Below, in pieces: positions 8,184 to 15,043 of a stretch of DNA of 37,101 nt (positions within the stretch are counted from its first letter, which is position 1; every line of letters starts with the position of its first letter). This DNA comes from Gordonia lacunae (GTDB lineage Bacteria; Actinomycetota; Actinomycetes; Mycobacteriales; Mycobacteriaceae). The stretch covers positions 53,627 to 90,727 of the forward strand of contig NZ_NGFO01000025.1 in the NCBI RefSeq assembly GCF_002149015.1, in the 5' to 3' direction. A program made the translations under genes and the position numbers. The notes beneath the pieces are model-generated. The model saw nothing but the letters and a program-made list of their open reading frames with translations, made no database searches and had not been told where the DNA came from.

Positions 8184-8741
8184 ATGGACCCGGCGATCGA
8201 GTACTTCTTCGGGACCGGCGACGGTCCGACGACGCGCTGGTCCGGCACCCCCGATCTCGCGCTGGGGATTTCGCACTCCGACGCCCTCGACGCCATCCGG
8301 CTCGACTTCGACGGCGACGGACGTCGTGACGACGCGATGTGGGACACCGACGCGGACGGGGTCGCCGACGTGGCCGCGATCGACACCGACGACGACGGCG
8401 AGCCGGATGCTTTCTACCGCGACTCGGGGGTGGGGCTCTGGGACCGGCCTGTCGCGCGAGCCGACCTCACCGGCGAACAGCTGCCGCGGCGCGACGTCCC
8501 CGACCAGAATCCGCGACTCCCGGCGGCGCAGGTCACCCGGATCGACCTCGATGACGACGGTGACCCCGACGCGGAGATGGTGGGCGCCGACCGAGGCGGC
8601 CGGATCGTCGGTGAACGGCTGTACGTCGATTCCGATGCCGACGGCGGACACGATGTGGTCCTGGTGGACACGAACGGAGACGGGATCGCCGACGCCGCCT
8701 ACGACCGCCGGGATCCGCGGTTCATGCGGCGGGATCGGTGA
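8184..8741 (+). CDS. Acidic DxDxDG-repeat protein (putative Ca2+-binding)
   Basis: A 185-residue, very acidic protein with six calcium-loop-like repeats: DFDGDGRRD, DTDADGVAD, DTDDDGEPD, DLDDDGDPD, DSDADGGHD and DTNGDGIAD. Three lie close together in the first half and three in the second. The D-x-D-x-D-G pattern resembles dockerin, thrombospondin type 3 and EF-hand loops. No signal peptide or membrane segment is visible (it starts MDPAIEYFFGTGDGP), which is odd because such repeats are commoner in exported proteins. It may belong to an actinobacterial DUF6802-type family, but I recall that only loosely. The ATG at 8184 has no strong ribosome-binding site and no TANNNT box, so it may be read from the upstream cold-shock-domain transcript. 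Its last 20 bases overlap the 3' end of the convergent MFS gene. Function unknown. Confidence 0.7.
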   Translation: MDPAIEYFFGTGDGPTTRWSGTPDLALGISHSDALDAIRLDFDGDGRRDDAMWDTDADGVADVAAIDTDDDGEPDAFYRDSGVGLWDRPVARADLTGEQLPRRDVPDQNPRLPAAQVTRIDLDDDGDPDAEMVGADRGGRIVGERLYVDSDADGGHDVVLVDTNGDGIADAAYDRRDPRFMRRDR

Positions 8742-10056
8742 CGGTGGGCCGCACCGTCGTGGGCTCGGCCGACCAGTGCCCGCGCGGATGAAGGAGGCGC
8801 ACCACGAGCATTCCGACCAGGTACAACACCACCCCGAGCACCACGAGCCCGACCGCCCGGCCGTTGTCGGGGATCGCGAGGGCCGCGACGGTCACCGCAC
8901 CCACATAGGCGATGTTGAACACCGCGTCCTGCACCGAGAAGACCTGTCCGCGGACGGCATCGTCGACGTCGACCTGCATGGCCACGTCGCCGCACAACTT
9001 GGCGATCTGACCGATGAGTCCGAGCACGAACGCCGAACCGCAGATCACCGCGAATTCGAAGCTCAGCACGGAGAGTTCGGCGACCGCCCCGACGCCCAGC
9101 GCCACGAGCAGAGTCACGTAGCGACCGGCCCGTGCCACCGCGATCGGCGTGACGACCGCGGCGAGAAGCGCTCCGGCGCCGGTGAACCCGATGACGACGC
9201 TGACCCGGTCGAGACCGTCGCCGGGACCCATCTGACGCGTCAACACCAGGATCATCAGCGTGTTCATCCCGAACACGAGCCGGTGGGCGCCGATCGCCGA
9301 CAGCGCGGCGGCCACGGTCCGGTGGTGCGCGACGGCACGAGCGCCGTGCCACAGCCCGACGGACACCGCGTGCACTGCCGAACGGCCCGGATCGTCGGGT
9401 TCGTCGGGGCCCAGCTGCAGTGGACGGAATCCATGTGCCAGGCTGCCGGAGACGACGGCGAGCACGATTCCGGAGAGCATCGTGAGGGCACTGCCGACGT
9501 TGTCGTCGCCGAAGACCGCGCGCAGACCCAGCGTGACGCCGAGCCCGACGGTGAGCATCGCGCCGCCCAGCGTCGTGAACAGTGCGTTGGTGGCCACGAG
9601 GACCTCGCGCCGGGCGACGTGGGGCAGTCCGGCGGACAGACCGGCCGCCACGAACCGGCTCGCGCCCGTCGCGGCGAGCGCAGAGATCAGCACCACGACG
9701 TCGGGTGCGCCGGAGGCGACTGCCAGTGCGACGAGCCCGATGATCACTCCGCGCAGGAGGTTCGCGTACAGCAACACATTGCGTCGATCCCAGTGGTCGA
9801 GCAACGCCCCCGCGAACGGGCCGATGAGCGAGTACGGCAGCAACAGGACCGCCAGACCACCAGCCACCGCAAGGGGATCGGCGTGGCGCTCCGGGTTGAA
9901 GAGAATGCTGCCGACCAGCGCGGCCTGGAAGATGCCGTCGGTGATCTGACTCGACAGACGCACCGACAGCAGGCGGCCCAGTCCCGGCGAGGAACGGAGG
10001 GAATGGACGAACACCGACCACCCGCGTTGGTCACGGGTCACCTGGGTGCTGCTCAC
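8722..10056 (-). CDS. MFS transporter (Rv0037c-like)
   Basis: A 444-residue polytopic membrane protein with about 12 hydrophobic segments and a roughly 40-residue central loop (GFRPLQLGPDEPDDPGRS) between the two six-helix halves. The first loop has the motif-A-like sequence GPFAGALLDHWDRRNVLL, typical of major facilitator superfamily drug or metabolite exporters. The substrate is unknown. The GTG at 10056 (protein VSSTQVTRDQRGWS) is chosen because TACCCT ends exactly 6 nt upstream; a longer reading would overlap the divergent yqgE gene. The head-to-head arrangement with yqgE matches Rv0037c-Rv0038 of M. tuberculosis as I recall it. The C-terminus overlaps the DxDxDG-repeat gene tail-to-tail. 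Confidence 0.85.
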   Translation of the reverse strand: MSSTQVTRDQRGWSVFVHSLRSSPGLGRLLSVRLSSQITDGIFQAALVGSILFNPERHADPLAVAGGLAVLLLPYSLIGPFAGALLDHWDRRNVLLYANLLRGVIIGLVALAVASGAPDVVVLISALAATGASRFVAAGLSAGLPHVARREVLVATNALFTTLGGAMLTVGLGVTLGLRAVFGDDNVGSALTMLSGIVLAVVSGSLAHGFRPLQLGPDEPDDPGRSAVHAVSVGLWHGARAVAHHRTVAAALSAIGAHRLVFGMNTLMILVLTRQMGPGDGLDRVSVVIGFTGAGALLAAVVTPIAVARAGRYVTLLVALGVGAVAELSVLSFEFAVICGSAFVLGLIGQIAKLCGDVAMQVDVDDAVRGQVFSVQDAVFNIAYVGAVTVAALAIPDNGRAVGLVVLGVVLYLVGMLVVRLLHPRGHWSAEPTTVRPTVTDPAA

Positions 10057-10062
10057 TGATCC

Positions 10063-10068
10063 AGGGTA
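10063..10068 (-). promoter_or_regulatory. -10 box of the MFS gene
   Basis: Minus-strand TACCCT, then 6 nt, then GTG 10056; a leaderless promoter that fixes the start codon. Confidence 0.5.
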
Positions 10069-10105
10069 CCGAGCTGACGATGGACCCCGTCGGTCGCGGA
10101 CGTGC

Positions 10106-10111
10106 GATGAT
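10106..10111 (+). promoter_or_regulatory. Weak -10-like box of yqgE
   Basis: GATGAT ends 6 nt before GTG 10118. It keeps only the A2 and T6 of the consensus, so support is modest, but the spacing matches the other leaderless genes here. Confidence 0.3.
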
Positions 10112-10117
10112 GGTCGG

Positions 10118-10795
10118 GTGGCCGGAGGTGAAGACGCAGACGATCCCACACCGGAATCCCGCCCCGGAGAACACTCGGCGGGCAGCGGTGGTGGGGCGCG
10201 AATGCCCGGCGTCCCGTGGGACGCCGATCCCACGCCGCGGGTCCGACCGGGCACCGCGCTGATCGCGTCGACCGACCTCGTCGAACCCACCTTCGCGCGC
10301 ACCGTCATCTACGTCATCGAGCACAACGAGTCGGGCAGTCTTGGTGTCATCCTCAATCGGATGAGCCAGACCGCCGTGCACAACCTCCTGCCCCAGTGGA
10401 CCGACATCGCGGCCTCGCCGCGCGCTCTCTATGTGGGCGGGCCGGTGAACCAGGAGGCGGCGCTGTGCCTGGGGGTGGTGAAACCCGGAACCGACGTCGG
10501 CGATCTGCCTGCTCTGCGCCCGGTGGACGGCCGGGTCGTCCTCGTCGACCTCGATGCCGACCCCGAATCCCTCGCCGACGTCTTGGAGGGCGTCCGGATC
10601 TTCGCGGGATACAGCGGCTGGGGAATCGGGCAGCTCGACGACGAGCTCGACCAGTTCAGCTGGATGACCGCGTCGGCGCTCCCCCGCGATCTGCTCGCCC
10701 CGCCGGCATCTGATGTGTGGTTCGACGTCCTGCGCCGGCAGGCCTGGCCCAAGCCACTCCTCGCGACACACCCGATCGACCTCAGTCTGAACTGA
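10118..10795 (+). CDS. YqgE/AlgH family protein (UPF0301)
   Basis: A 225-residue YqgE-family protein, soluble and of unknown biochemical role. Family hallmarks are GTALIASTDLVEPTFARTV, VIYVIEHNESGSLGVILNR, YVGGPVNQEAALCLGV, GVRIFAGYSGWGIGQLDDEL and the C-terminal LLATHPIDLSLN, which is nearly identical to what I recall for M. tuberculosis Rv0038. The first 30 or so residues are acidic, low complexity and not conserved. GTG 10118 is preferred because of spacing to a -10-like box; ATG 10202 in frame would remove only the variable tail and is a fair alternative. It is divergent from the MFS gene and followed by a nested hairpin. Confidence 0.88.
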   Translation: MAGGEDADDPTPESRPGEHSAGSGGGARMPGVPWDADPTPRVRPGTALIASTDLVEPTFARTVIYVIEHNESGSLGVILNRMSQTAVHNLLPQWTDIAASPRALYVGGPVNQEAALCLGVVKPGTDVGDLPALRPVDGRVVLVDLDADPESLADVLEGVRIFAGYSGWGIGQLDDELDQFSWMTASALPRDLLAPPASDVWFDVLRRQAWPKPLLATHPIDLSLN

Positions 10796-10828
10796 GGCTC
10801 CCCGACAGCTGTCGGTGATGCTGAGCCT
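10795..10828 (+). terminator. Nested hairpin after yqgE
   Basis: The 14-bp perfect palindrome CCGACAGCTGTCGG (10802-10815) sits inside an outer 6-bp stem, AGGCTC (10795-10800) with GAGCCT (10823-10828). It starts on the last base of the yqgE stop. No T-tract follows, as is common in actinobacteria. Confidence 0.45.
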
Positions 10829-10944
10829 TACCTGAGACACCCGGTGATCCACGTCACCCGCGAGGTGTTAGGTTGTGGACGCTTGATCACAAGCTCGCTG
10901 GACCAACCGTGGGTTTCTCCAGCGCATGACATGCGGGGGTGTGC

Positions 10945-12996
10945 ATGAGCGGGTCGAAGAGTGCTCGGGTTCTGATCGCGGTGGTGCTTGCGGTGGTCGC
11001 GCTGGTCGCGCCGATCGCCGTGGCGGGCGCCGCACCGGTCGGTCCGACCGGTGGTGCCGATGGGGCGCGGTGGGCGGCAAGCCATGACGGCCCGCAGCCG
11101 TATGCCGGCGTCAACGTCACATGGGATGTCCCGATCCGGATGAGCGACGGCACGGTGCTTCGGGCCAACGTGTACCGCCCGGCCGACGGCCGCGAGCGTC
11201 CCACGTCGACGAAGACGCCGGTCATCGTCAACATGACGCCGTACACCAAGCTCATCACCACCGTCGGATCCGCGGTGATGCAGAACCCGGTCCTCGAGCC
11301 CTACCTGCTGCAGATCGCGCGATCGATCAACCTGTCCGGCACGCCGATCGACGGCATCAACGACATCGCCCACACGATCCGCGACGGCGGCGCGAAGACC
11401 TTCCTCGTCGACTTCGATCTCGTACGAAGCGGCTACACGCAGGTCGTCGTGGATGTGCGCGGCACCGGTTTCTCGCAGGGAGTCTGGGACGTCTTCCAGT
11501 CCCGAGAACAGCGCGACACCATCGAGGTGATCGACTGGGCGTCGAAGCAGCGGTGGTCCAACGGCAAGGTCGGCATGTCGGGTGTGTCCTACTCGGCGAT
11601 CAACCAGATCCAGGCCGCCAACAAGAACCCGAAGGCACTCAAGGCGATCTTCCCGGTCGAGCCCGGCGGTGACCTCATCCGCGACATCGTCGCCCCGGGC
11701 GGCGCTCTGGGTGTCGGATTCCTCCCGCTGTGGCTGACGCTGGTCAACACCACCAAGATGATCCCGAATGTCGCGTCGATGCTGAACGGCACGTTCGACT
11801 GGAAGTGGTTGGCGGACCGGATCTCCGACCCGTTCACCTTCTACCCGCAGCTGTTCGCCGCGCTCCTGACCCCCGACATCCCGTCGGTGCCGCCGAACCT
11901 GAAGGCGTTGCTGGACACCGATTCCGAACCACGATCGTCCTGGCTCGATCACGCCGATCGCATCACCACCCCGACGCTCATCTACGGCGGCTGGTTCGAC
12001 CTCTTCACCAACAGCGAAGTCCGGATGTACAACAAGATCCCGCTGCCGCCCGGCAAGAAGCAACTGATCATGGGCGACGGCTATCACCTCACGATCGGCG
12101 GCGGCCAAGAGGGCAGGCGGAACACCCCGCCCCGGTTGGACGTCTTGCAGAAGGCGTGGTTCGACAAGTGGCTCAAGGGAATCGACAACGGTGTCGACTC
12201 CTATGGGCCGGTCAACCTCAAGCAGGTCGGCGACTCCTGGATCACCGCGCAGCAGTTCCCGCGGGCCGGGATGCAACGTCAGCGGCTCTATCTCGGTGAC
12301 CGGCGCAGCGGCACCGCGGCGCACGCGGTCCGCGACGGCAGCCTGACCCCCACCCCACCCGCCTCGCGTGCCCGGATGACCATCGCGCCCGGTCTGGCGC
12401 CGATGTGCTCGCGCGACGCCGCGCAACAGCTGGCCGGTGCCCTCGCGATCTTCCCCTTCTGCGCCGACGACGCCCGCATCTCCGAGCGCGCCGCGTTGTC
12501 GTTCACCACTCCCCCGCTGACCACGACGCGCAGCGTGTCCGGCTACTCGAACGTGCGGTTGAACACCGTGCTCGATGCCACCGACGGCTATTGGACGGCA
12601 ACCCTGAACGACGTCGCTCCGGACGGGACGTCGAAGGTGCTCACCTCGGGTCAGGTGATGGCGTCGTTGCGCGGATACGACCGGGCGGCATCGCAGTTCG
12701 CGCCCAACGGTGACGTGATCGACCCGTTCTACGAGCTGACGCTGGCGTCGCGCCAGCGCGTCGTGCCGGGACGTCCGGTCAGCGTCGACATCGGTCTGCT
12801 GCCGACCGAGGCCCTCATCAAGCCGGGACACCGCCTGCGGATCGACGTGTTCGCGATGAACTTCCCGCGCGGTCTGCCGTTGCGTCCGCTGCTCAACGAG
12901 TCGGGACTGCGGCCGCAGCACATCCAGCTCGACCCGAACCGGCCGAGCTTCGTGAACCTGCCGTTGTCGACGCCGGTGGGCCGGCCCGTCGGCTGA
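10945..12996 (+). CDS. Exported CocE/NonD (S15 X-Pro dipeptidyl-peptidase-type) hydrolase
   Basis: A 683-residue exported alpha/beta-hydrolase. Residues about 6-31 form a signal peptide (hydrophobic RVLIAVVLAVVALVAPIAVAG, Ala-rich cleavage zone). The S15 catalytic domain follows: VPIRMSDGTVLRANVYRP, then VDVRGTGFSQG, and the nucleophile S215 in GMSGVSYSA. D352 (IYGGWFDLFTN) and H381 (GDGYHLTIGG) complete the likely triad. The usual glycine after G-x-S-Y-x is Ala here. The C-terminal jelly-roll (X-Pro dipeptidyl-peptidase C domain) ends with KPGHRLRIDVFAMNFPR. Members hydrolyse esters or peptides; the substrate is unknown. ATG 10945 follows a G-rich Shine-Dalgarno (GGGGGTG) and is better than GTG 10939. 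A -10 box TAGGTT at 10869-10874 would give a 60-70 nt leader. It lies between yqgE and the first GC-rich repeat cluster. Confidence 0.85.
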   Translation: MSGSKSARVLIAVVLAVVALVAPIAVAGAAPVGPTGGADGARWAASHDGPQPYAGVNVTWDVPIRMSDGTVLRANVYRPADGRERPTSTKTPVIVNMTPYTKLITTVGSAVMQNPVLEPYLLQIARSINLSGTPIDGINDIAHTIRDGGAKTFLVDFDLVRSGYTQVVVDVRGTGFSQGVWDVFQSREQRDTIEVIDWASKQRWSNGKVGMSGVSYSAINQIQAANKNPKALKAIFPVEPGGDLIRDIVAPGGALGVGFLPLWLTLVNTTKMIPNVASMLNGTFDWKWLADRISDPFTFYPQLFAALLTPDIPSVPPNLKALLDTDSEPRSSWLDHADRITTPTLIYGGWFDLFTNSEVRMYNKIPLPPGKKQLIMGDGYHLTIGGGQEGRRNTPPRLDVLQKAWFDKWLKGIDNGVDSYGPVNLKQVGDSWITAQQFPRAGMQRQRLYLGDRRSGTAAHAVRDGSLTPTPPASRARMTIAPGLAPMCSRDAAQQLAGALAIFPFCADDARISERAALSFTTPPLTTTRSVSGYSNVRLNTVLDATDGYWTATLNDVAPDGTSKVLTSGQVMASLRGYDRAASQFAPNGDVIDPFYELTLASRQRVVPGRPVSVDIGLLPTEALIKPGHRLRIDVFAMNFPRGLPLRPLLNESGLRPQHIQLDPNRPSFVNLPLSTPVGRPVG

Positions 12997-13022
12997 TCAG
13001 ACAACCTCTGTCTAATGACAAC

Positions 13023-13380
13023 CGCATGACCTCTGGTCCCTGAGGTGCGAGGAGCGAAAGCGACGACCGCCCCTGCTCCCTGAGGAGCGTCCGGAGCTTG
13101 CGGAGGGCGTGCAACCCCCTGCTCCCTGAGGAGCGTCCGGAGCTTGCGGAAGCGCGCAACCCCTGCTCCCTGAGGAGCGTCCGGAGCTTGCGGAAGCGCG
13201 CAACCCCTGCTCCCTGAGGAGCGCCCGGAGCTTGCGGAGGGCGCGTCACGAAGGGTCTGCCACGCATCTCACCAAGACCCTTCGTGACGCTCGCAAGCTC
13301 GCTCCTCAGGGGGCGGGGGTGACGTCGCAAGCTCGCTCCTCAGGGGGCGGGGTGAAGCTCGCTCCTCAGGGAGCCGGGGT
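13023..13380. repeat. GC-rich repeat cluster R1 with central hairpin
   Basis: Fills the 369-bp gap between two convergent genes. On the left, four tandem direct units (GCTCCCTGAG starts at 13075, 13121, 13165 and 13209; period 44-46 bp) contain GAGGAGCG and GGAGCTTGCGG. The centre is a 16-bp perfect stem: GCGTCACGAAGGGTCT at 13243-13258 pairs with 13275-13290 around a 16-nt loop. On the right lie three inverted units (CGCAAGCTCGCTCCTCAGGG type). Related copies are at 17937 and 24899. The last unit enters the 3' end of the symporter gene and supplies its stop codon. It could act as a bidirectional terminator or REP-like element; it has no transposase and no unique spacers. Confidence 0.85.
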
Positions 13381-14382
13381 GGGCGCGCCGGCGGCTTCGG
13401 CGTCGTCCGCCTCGCGTCCGTACCGGGTCGCCAGCCACGAGCAGATCATGAGCTGGATCTGGTGGAAGATCATCAGCGGCAGCACGATGAGGCCGACCGT
13501 GGTCCCGGCGAAGAGGACGGTCGCCATGGGCAGCCCCGTGGCCAGGCTCTTCTTGGTGCCGCAGAACTGGATGGCGATCGTGTCGGCGCGGTCGAAGCCG
13601 AGACGTTTCGGGAGCCAGCCCGTGATCGCGAGCATCACCAGGACGAGCAGCAGCGAGATGACGGTCACGGCGATCACCTGGCCGACGTCCACGCTCGACC
13701 AGATGCCCTGGACGACCCCCTCGCTGAACGCGACGTAGACGACGAGCACGATGGCGCCGCGGTCGGCGAGCTTGGTGATCGTCGCGTGCCGGGTGAAGAA
13801 CGGGCCGACCCATCTGCGGGCGAGCTGCCCGATCAGGAACGGGACCAGGATCTGCGCGACGATCTTCAGGACCGACGTCGCGTCGATGCTGATGTCACCG
13901 GCATTCTGCATCAGCGCGACCACGAGCAGCGGGGTCAGGAAGACACCGAGGATGTTCGATGTCGACGCGCTGACGATCGCCCCGGCGATGTTGCCCCGGG
14001 CCATCGAGGTGAAGGCGATCGAGGACTGCACGGTCGAGGGCACCAGACACAGGAACAGCAGTCCGGCGTAGAGGTTCTCGCCGATGAGCGGCTCGACGAC
14101 CGGTTTCAGCGCGAGCCCCACGATCGGGAACACGATGAACGTGAACGCGAGGATCGTGACGTGCAGCCGCCAGTGCCGGAGGCCTTCGAGTGCCTCGCGG
14201 GGATGCAGTCGTGTGCCGTAGAGGAAGAACAGCGCGGCGATCGCGACGATCACCACCCAGTCGAGTGCCTCCGCTGCCGCGCCGCGAACCGGCAGGAAGG
14301 CGGCGACGACGACGGCGATGATGATGGCCAGGATGAAGCCGTCGATCGGAGAGCGATCGAGGAGGTTCTTGAGAGTACGCAT
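13366..14382 (-). CDS. Bile acid:sodium symporter-family (SBF-like) carrier
   Basis: A 338-residue membrane protein with nine or ten hydrophobic segments. It matches the SBF-like branch of the bile acid:Na+ symporter (BART) superfamily: LFFLYGTRLHPREALEG near residue 55, the crossover-type helices LCLVPSTVQSSIAFTSMARGN and SASTSNILGVFLTPLLV (about 110-155), and CGTKKSLATGLPMA near 275. The substrate is not predictable; organic anions are likely. It starts at ATG 14382. Its C-terminal tail (GREADDAEAAGAPTPAP) is not conserved, and the stop codon (13366-13368) lies inside a unit of repeat cluster R1, so the repeat has probably reshaped the end of the gene. It runs convergent to the exported hydrolase and is followed on its 5' side by the SdpI-type gene, 43 bp away on the same strand. 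Confidence 0.85.
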   Translation of the reverse strand: MRTLKNLLDRSPIDGFILAIIIAVVVAAFLPVRGAAAEALDWVVIVAIAALFFLYGTRLHPREALEGLRHWRLHVTILAFTFIVFPIVGLALKPVVEPLIGENLYAGLLFLCLVPSTVQSSIAFTSMARGNIAGAIVSASTSNILGVFLTPLLVVALMQNAGDISIDATSVLKIVAQILVPFLIGQLARRWVGPFFTRHATITKLADRGAIVLVVYVAFSEGVVQGIWSSVDVGQVIAVTVISLLLVLVMLAITGWLPKRLGFDRADTIAIQFCGTKKSLATGLPMATVLFAGTTVGLIVLPLMIFHQIQLMICSWLATRYGREADDAEAAGAPTPAP

Positions 14383-14425
14383 GGATGTGCCCCGAGATCA
14401 GTGGTGTGAGACGACGCCGGCCGGC

Positions 14426-14935
14426 TCAGGCCTGGGCCGAGTCGCCTGCGCAGACGCCGCGCAACGAACAGGCACCGCAGCTGCTGGTGCCGCAGTCGGC
14501 CGCCGGGCCGGAGGGATCCTCGTCGGCGGCATGGCCGTGGGCGTCGCCGCCCGAACAGCAGGAACAGCCGTCGTCGTCGACGGGTACGGCCGCTGCGGCG
14601 CGTACGCCGATTCCGCTGACCAGCCCGATCACCACGAGCGCCACGATCAGTGAGACCAGCCCGAAGGCCAGTGACCACCCGCTCGGGACAGCGAGGGTCG
14701 CGATGCCGCCGAGCGCGAGGATGAGCCCGGCACCGAGGGTTCCCGGCCCGGCGATGCGGTTGGCGACACCGAACGCCTCGTCGGATCGCATCGTCTCCGC
14801 GGAGCGGACGCCGATCCAGCGATTGCGCGGGAGGGTGCCGCGGAGCCCGCGGATTCCTACCACCGCCCAGAGTCCGGCCAGCACGAAGAGCAGTACGGCA
14901 ACGGCGACGGACACGGCATTCACGACCCACAGCAT
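14426..14935 (-). CDS. SdpI-type membrane protein with cysteine-rich tail
   Basis: A 169-residue protein. Residues 1-110 carry three hydrophobic segments with the SdpI-family signature LRGTLPRNRWIGVRSAETM followed by DEAFGVANR between the first and second. SdpI-type proteins are small membrane proteins, and in Bacillus one gives immunity to a toxin. Residues about 118-169 are unusual for the family: a tail with a CSCC cluster, His-rich GGDAHGHAADE, and C-x4-C-x2-C-x5-C (CGTSSCGACSLRGVC). It looks like a metal or Fe-S binding module, probably cytosolic. ATG 14935. It lies between leuS and yqgE, the place held by Rv0039c (a small membrane protein) in M. tuberculosis as I recall. Function unknown. 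Confidence 0.72.
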   Translation of the reverse strand: MLWVVNAVSVAVAVLLFVLAGLWAVVGIRGLRGTLPRNRWIGVRSAETMRSDEAFGVANRIAGPGTLGAGLILALGGIATLAVPSGWSLAFGLVSLIVALVVIGLVSGIGVRAAAAVPVDDDGCSCCSGGDAHGHAADEDPSGPAADCGTSSCGACSLRGVCAGDSAQA

Positions 14936-15031
14936 ACGACCGTGCGTCGTACGGCGGAGAATCGGTATCGGACGCGCCGGCGCCGGCCACTGCGGAAGCG
15001 ACCGGATTGGGGGGCTGCGACCGACAGGATT

Positions 15032-15037
15032 TACCCT
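15032..15037 (+). promoter_or_regulatory. -10 box of leuS
   Basis: TACCCT, then 6 nt, then GTG 15044: leaderless geometry. The upstream open frame to 14942 is therefore not coding. No T-box leader is present. Confidence 0.5.
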
Positions 15038-15043
15038 GGTCGC

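Noticed and set aside
12893..13330. 145-codon minus-strand open frame with repeated LRTLLREQG motifs
   Set aside because: It is simply repeat R1 read through in one frame and overlaps the 3' end of the exported hydrolase; the peptide periodicity comes from the DNA repeat.
13023..13380. Regular 44-46 bp tandem units resembling a CRISPR array
   Set aside because: The units have no unique spacers; almost the whole period is conserved, and inverted copies follow on the other side of a hairpin. No cas genes are nearby.
14942..15043. N-terminal extension of leuS
   Set aside because: The open frame upstream of GTG 15044 is Arg-rich and unlike LeuRS. A -10 box lies inside it with leaderless spacing to 15044.
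14936..15043. T-box or other riboswitch upstream of leuS
   Set aside because: The gap is only about 108 bp, with the promoter adjacent to the start codon, so no leader RNA is left to hold a T-box.
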